Source: Verrucomicrobiota bacterium (GTDB lineage Bacteria > Verrucomicrobiota > Verrucomicrobiia > Chthoniobacterales > JAFAMB01). Taken from it: a stretch of 8,720 nt of DNA. This document shows, in pieces, positions 6,492-8,720 of this stretch. Position 1 is the stretch's first letter; each line of letters opens with the position of its first letter. Position numbers and translations under genes: made by a program. Under the pieces are notes generated by a model, which was not told the DNA's origin, did no database searches, and saw only the letters and a list, made by a program, of their open reading frames with translations. The DNA lies in contig JAFAJU010000467.1 of NCBI GenBank assembly GCA_019236035.1, forward strand, positions 1 to 8,720. The letters run 5' to 3'.

Positions 6492-8414
6492 TCAAGCCTG
6501 CACTAATTCGACGCGCTCCATCGTGATCGCGCCCGTTGGGCAGCGAGCCGCGCACAGGCCGCAGCGGATGCAACGAGTCTCGTCCTTGATAATCGCGCCC
6601 TGTTCGCCGCGCTCGGGCACGCGGCCATAACGGGCGAGTAACGCGGCCTGCAACCTTTCGTCACCGCGCAAATCTACGACGTCCACCAGGCGCAGGCAGA
6701 ATTCAGGACAGATATCGGCGCACCCACCGCAGAGGATGCATTCGTCGCCGTCAAACACGGGGCCGATGTGACACTTCAAGCAGCGATCCGCCTGCTGCCG
6801 CGCCTCGGATTCCGGGTAATCTTTTTCCACTTCGGCGATGCCGATGCGCCGATCCAGCGGCAGCGTCGGAGGGGCCCGGCGGACGAATTTTTCGTAATCG
6901 GGCTTCATCCGATACTGGAGTGTGTTGTAAATCGTCACGCGTGCCTGCCGCGGTTCGGCCGGCTCGCGGCTGGTGAGGAACTTCGCAATCGAATTAGCCG
7001 CCTTTTTGCCCTCGGCGACCGCAGTGATGATGATCCGCGGGCCAAAAGCCACATCGCCGCCGGCGAATACGTCGGGACGCGATGTTGCCATCGTCTGCGG
7101 ATCGGTTTGCAGCGTGCCCCGCGGCGTCAGCTTCAGGTTGTCTTCGGGATGTATCCAGGAAAGGTCCGGGGACTGACCGATGGCGAGGACGACTGTATCG
7201 CAATCTACTGTCTCTTCACTGCCCTCAATGAACTGCGGATTGAACCGCCGGTTTTCATCGAAAACGCGGCTAGCCCTGATCAGTTCAATGCCGGTAACCT
7301 TGCCGTCGCTGCCTAGGATGCGTTTCGGGCCGAAGCGCGTGTGGAGCCGGATGCCTTCCTCTTCTGCCTCCTCGATCTCCTCGCGTGCGGCCGGGATCTC
7401 GTCGAGGTTTTCCAGACAATACATGTGGACCTCTGGCACTCCCTTGCGGATGGCTTCACGCGCCACGTCCAACGCGAGGCGCACCTCGTCGGGCGCTTCC
7501 GGCTCGCGCGCGGTCAACTCCTCCAGCACCGACGCAGCCCGGCGCAACGCCTCACGTAATTCCGCCTCGCTCATCCCCGCAAACTTTTCCGTCTGGCGGA
7601 CGACCGAACGCGCCGCGTCGAAGGCAACATTGCCGCCGCCGATCACGACGACTTTGCGCCCTAGCGTCACGCGGTACCCAAGATTGACGTTCAGCAGGAA
7701 ATCAATTGCCCGCAGCACGCCGTCGAGTTGCACGCCCTCGATAGCCAATTCGCGGCTTTTGTGCGCACCAATGCCGAGAAAAATGGCTTCGTAGCCTTGT
7801 TGTTTCAGGTCCGCGAGTGAAAATTCGCGACCGAGCCGGGTGTTCAAGCGAATCTCCACGCCGAGCGCCGCGATCGCCGCGATTTCCGCCTGGATGATCT
7901 CGCGCGGCAATCGGTACTCCGGCACCCCGAGCACCAACATCCCGCCCGGCACGTTATGCCCCTCGAATACCGTTGGACAAAACCCCATCAACGCCAGTTC
8001 GTGCGCGCACGACAAGCCTGCGGGCCCGGCGCCAACCACCGCCACTTTTCGCCCATCGCCGATGCGCTCGCGCCGTGGATCGCGCAGTTCGGGATAGACG
8101 CGGCCGAGATCGAAGTTGTTCGATTCAGCGCCGAACTTTTCACAGACGAACCGCTTCAAGGCGCGGATCGAGATTGATGCGTCGAGCGCTCCGCGCCGGC
8201 ATTTTGCCTCGCACGGCGCGGCGCACACGCGGCCGCAGATGGAGGCAAAGGGGTTCGGCGCGCGGGCGATGATATAGGCGTCCTCGTAACGCCCCTCGGC
8301 AATGGCCTGCACATAGCCGCCGGAGTCCGTGTGAACCGGACATCCCTCTCGGCAGAGGACTTGCCGGTCGAAATAACTCACGTCCGGCAATTCGACCGGA
8401 TAGGTTGTAGGCAT
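6492..8414 (-). CDS. GltD-like FAD/NAD(P) oxidoreductase with N- and C-terminal Fe-S clusters
   Basis: The product has 640 residues, is cytoplasmic, and has no signal or membrane segment. The N-terminal Fer4_20-type domain carries C21, C25, C60, C64, C68 and C72. An FAD-binding Rossmann motif GAGPAGLS lies at 128-135, a NAD(P)-binding motif GGGNVAFD at 259-266, and the closing FAD motif AGGDVAFGP at 451-459. A CLKC pair (545-548) precedes two 4Fe-4S ferredoxin motifs (C559/C562/C565/C569 and C615/C618/C621/C625). It is longer than glutamate synthase small subunits (about 470-490 residues) because of the C-terminal ferredoxin part and a helical insertion at about 275-322. No large GltB gene is nearby, so glutamate synthesis is unlikely. 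Its place directly before the Rieske gene suggests that it links the bc complex to NAD(P)H or ferredoxin on the cytoplasmic side. The domain call is firm and the physiological role is inferred. The ATG is chosen because the cysteine-rich domain begins soon after it. Confidence 0.9.
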   Translation of the reverse strand: MPTTYPVELPDVSYFDRQVLCREGCPVHTDSGGYVQAIAEGRYEDAYIIARAPNPFASICGRVCAAPCEAKCRRGALDASISIRALKRFVCEKFGAESNNFDLGRVYPELRDPRRERIGDGRKVAVVGAGPAGLSCAHELALMGFCPTVFEGHNVPGGMLVLGVPEYRLPREIIQAEIAAIAALGVEIRLNTRLGREFSLADLKQQGYEAIFLGIGAHKSRELAIEGVQLDGVLRAIDFLLNVNLGYRVTLGRKVVVIGGGNVAFDAARSVVRQTEKFAGMSEAELREALRRAASVLEELTAREPEAPDEVRLALDVAREAIRKGVPEVHMYCLENLDEIPAAREEIEEAEEEGIRLHTRFGPKRILGSDGKVTGIELIRASRVFDENRRFNPQFIEGSEETVDCDTVVLAIGQSPDLSWIHPEDNLKLTPRGTLQTDPQTMATSRPDVFAGGDVAFGPRIIITAVAEGKKAANSIAKFLTSREPAEPRQARVTIYNTLQYRMKPDYEKFVRRAPPTLPLDRRIGIAEVEKDYPESEARQQADRCLKCHIGPVFDGDECILCGGCADICPEFCLRLVDVVDLRGDERLQAALLARYGRVPERGEQGAIIKDETRCIRCGLCAARCPTGAITMERVELVQA

Positions 8415-8444
8415 TCCAGTAAATTTGTTCAGCCGAGCGGATTA

Positions 8445-8720
8445 CTAGTGGCCGTACTTGTCGTGGACTTCCTTGATTTTGGCTTCCGCAGCTGCCTTTT
8501 CTGTGGGGGAGGCCTTCGCAAGTTTAGCGTCAAGCATCGCCTTCTTGCGGACGCTGGAGTCGTACACGAGGAAATCGTAAATCTTCACGCCTGAGCCGCC
8601 ATCAATGCCCGAACCGGGCTTGCTCATCATGCGGTGGACGTAACGCGACCACTCGTCGGGCAGCGCAAAGTCAGAGTTAATCGGGCGGCTCAGCTTGTGG
8701 CACTGTGAGCATTTCTGGCT
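8445..8720 (-). CDS. Monohaem cytochrome c, C-terminal part (5' end off window)
   Basis: The last 91 codons and the TAG stop are visible; the start lies beyond the right edge. The fourth to eighth visible residues are CSQCH, the haem attachment site. They are followed by HKLSRP, an ALPDEWSRYVHRMMSKPGSGI stretch in which one of the adjacent methionines (MMSKPG) is the likely distal ligand, and IYDFLVYDSSVRK. The tail is rich in Ala, Lys and Glu, probably an extended helix, and ends at DKYGH. A small class I cytochrome c is the best call, possibly part of a larger multihaem protein whose other domains are out of view. The FAD protein gene begins 30 bases after the stop on the same strand, so it probably belongs to the same operon as an electron carrier or further subunit of the complex. 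Confidence 0.8.
   Translation of the reverse strand, partial: SQKCSQCHKLSRPINSDFALPDEWSRYVHRMMSKPGSGIDGGSGVKIYDFLVYDSSVRKKAMLDAKLAKASPTEKAAAEAKIKEVHDKYGH

Noticed and set aside
6771..6782. CLKCH in the flavoprotein read as a haem c site
   Set aside because: The protein has no export signal, and the cysteines belong to the iron-sulfur region of a cytoplasmic GltD-like protein.
7180..7794. Long plus-strand reading frame (204 codons) and the one at 6768-7316
   Set aside because: Both are antisense to the flavoprotein gene, whose motifs are intact throughout; their low-complexity Ser/Arg/Thr composition is typical of shadow frames in GC-rich DNA.
1..8720. CRISPR array, tRNA or rRNA genes, phage genes
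   Set aside because: No regularly spaced direct repeats, cloverleaf-like sequences or phage-type reading frames were seen on either strand.

Overview
The window looks like part of a bacterial chromosome. It holds a compact minus-strand operon for a quinol-oxidising Rieske/cytochrome b complex, plus one plus-strand cytochrome c gene and one partial minus-strand gene at the left edge. The organism is most likely a Gram-negative soil or freshwater member of the Planctomycetota-Verrucomicrobiota-Chlamydiota group, probably Verrucomicrobiota. This rests on the membrane-anchored multihaem cytochromes, the System II (CcsA) maturation protein of the long form I associate with these phyla, and the GC-rich dispersed palindromes of the 'cacgggcgtcccgcccgtg' type. 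The taxonomic call is an inference, not a database result.

Layout, left to right. Positions 1-583 (minus) hold a nearly complete gene for a secreted, cysteine-rich protein resembling the DUF1326 group; its 3' end lies beyond the window. Positions 584-892 are non-coding. They hold a likely promoter and strong Shine-Dalgarno for that gene, a palindromic repeat (653-715), and a second, unrelated hairpin repeat (794-885). Positions 893-1411 (plus) encode a membrane-anchored monohaem cytochrome c. Its stop codon overlaps the stop codon of the convergent operon and lies on a second, inverted copy of the hairpin repeat (1411-1475). That copy also encodes the last ~22 residues of the operon's final gene.

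The operon reads right to left: a monohaem cytochrome c (5' end off the window, ends at 8445); a GltD-like FAD/NAD(P) oxidoreductase with extra ferredoxin clusters (8414-6492); a Rieske protein (6490-6020); a full-length cytochrome b (GTG start at 6023, ends at 4737); a hexahaem cytochrome c (4735-3347); and a CcsA-type cytochrome c assembly protein (3342-1408). Gaps are 30, 1, -4, 1 and 4 bases, so co-transcription and translational coupling are very likely.

How the genes fit together (inference): cytochrome b and the Rieske protein form the quinol-oxidising core. The hexahaem protein stands where cytochrome c1 or f would be and passes electrons to small cytochromes c. CcsA attaches the haems. 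The cytoplasmic FAD/Fe-S protein suggests that this bc complex exchanges electrons with NAD(P)H or ferredoxin on the inner face of the membrane. Rieske/cytb clusters with a NAD(P)-oxidoreductase gene are known from anammox planctomycetes. This is the most interesting system in the window. The second point of interest is the inverted repeat pair that exactly brackets the cytochrome c gene and has extended the CcsA reading frame.
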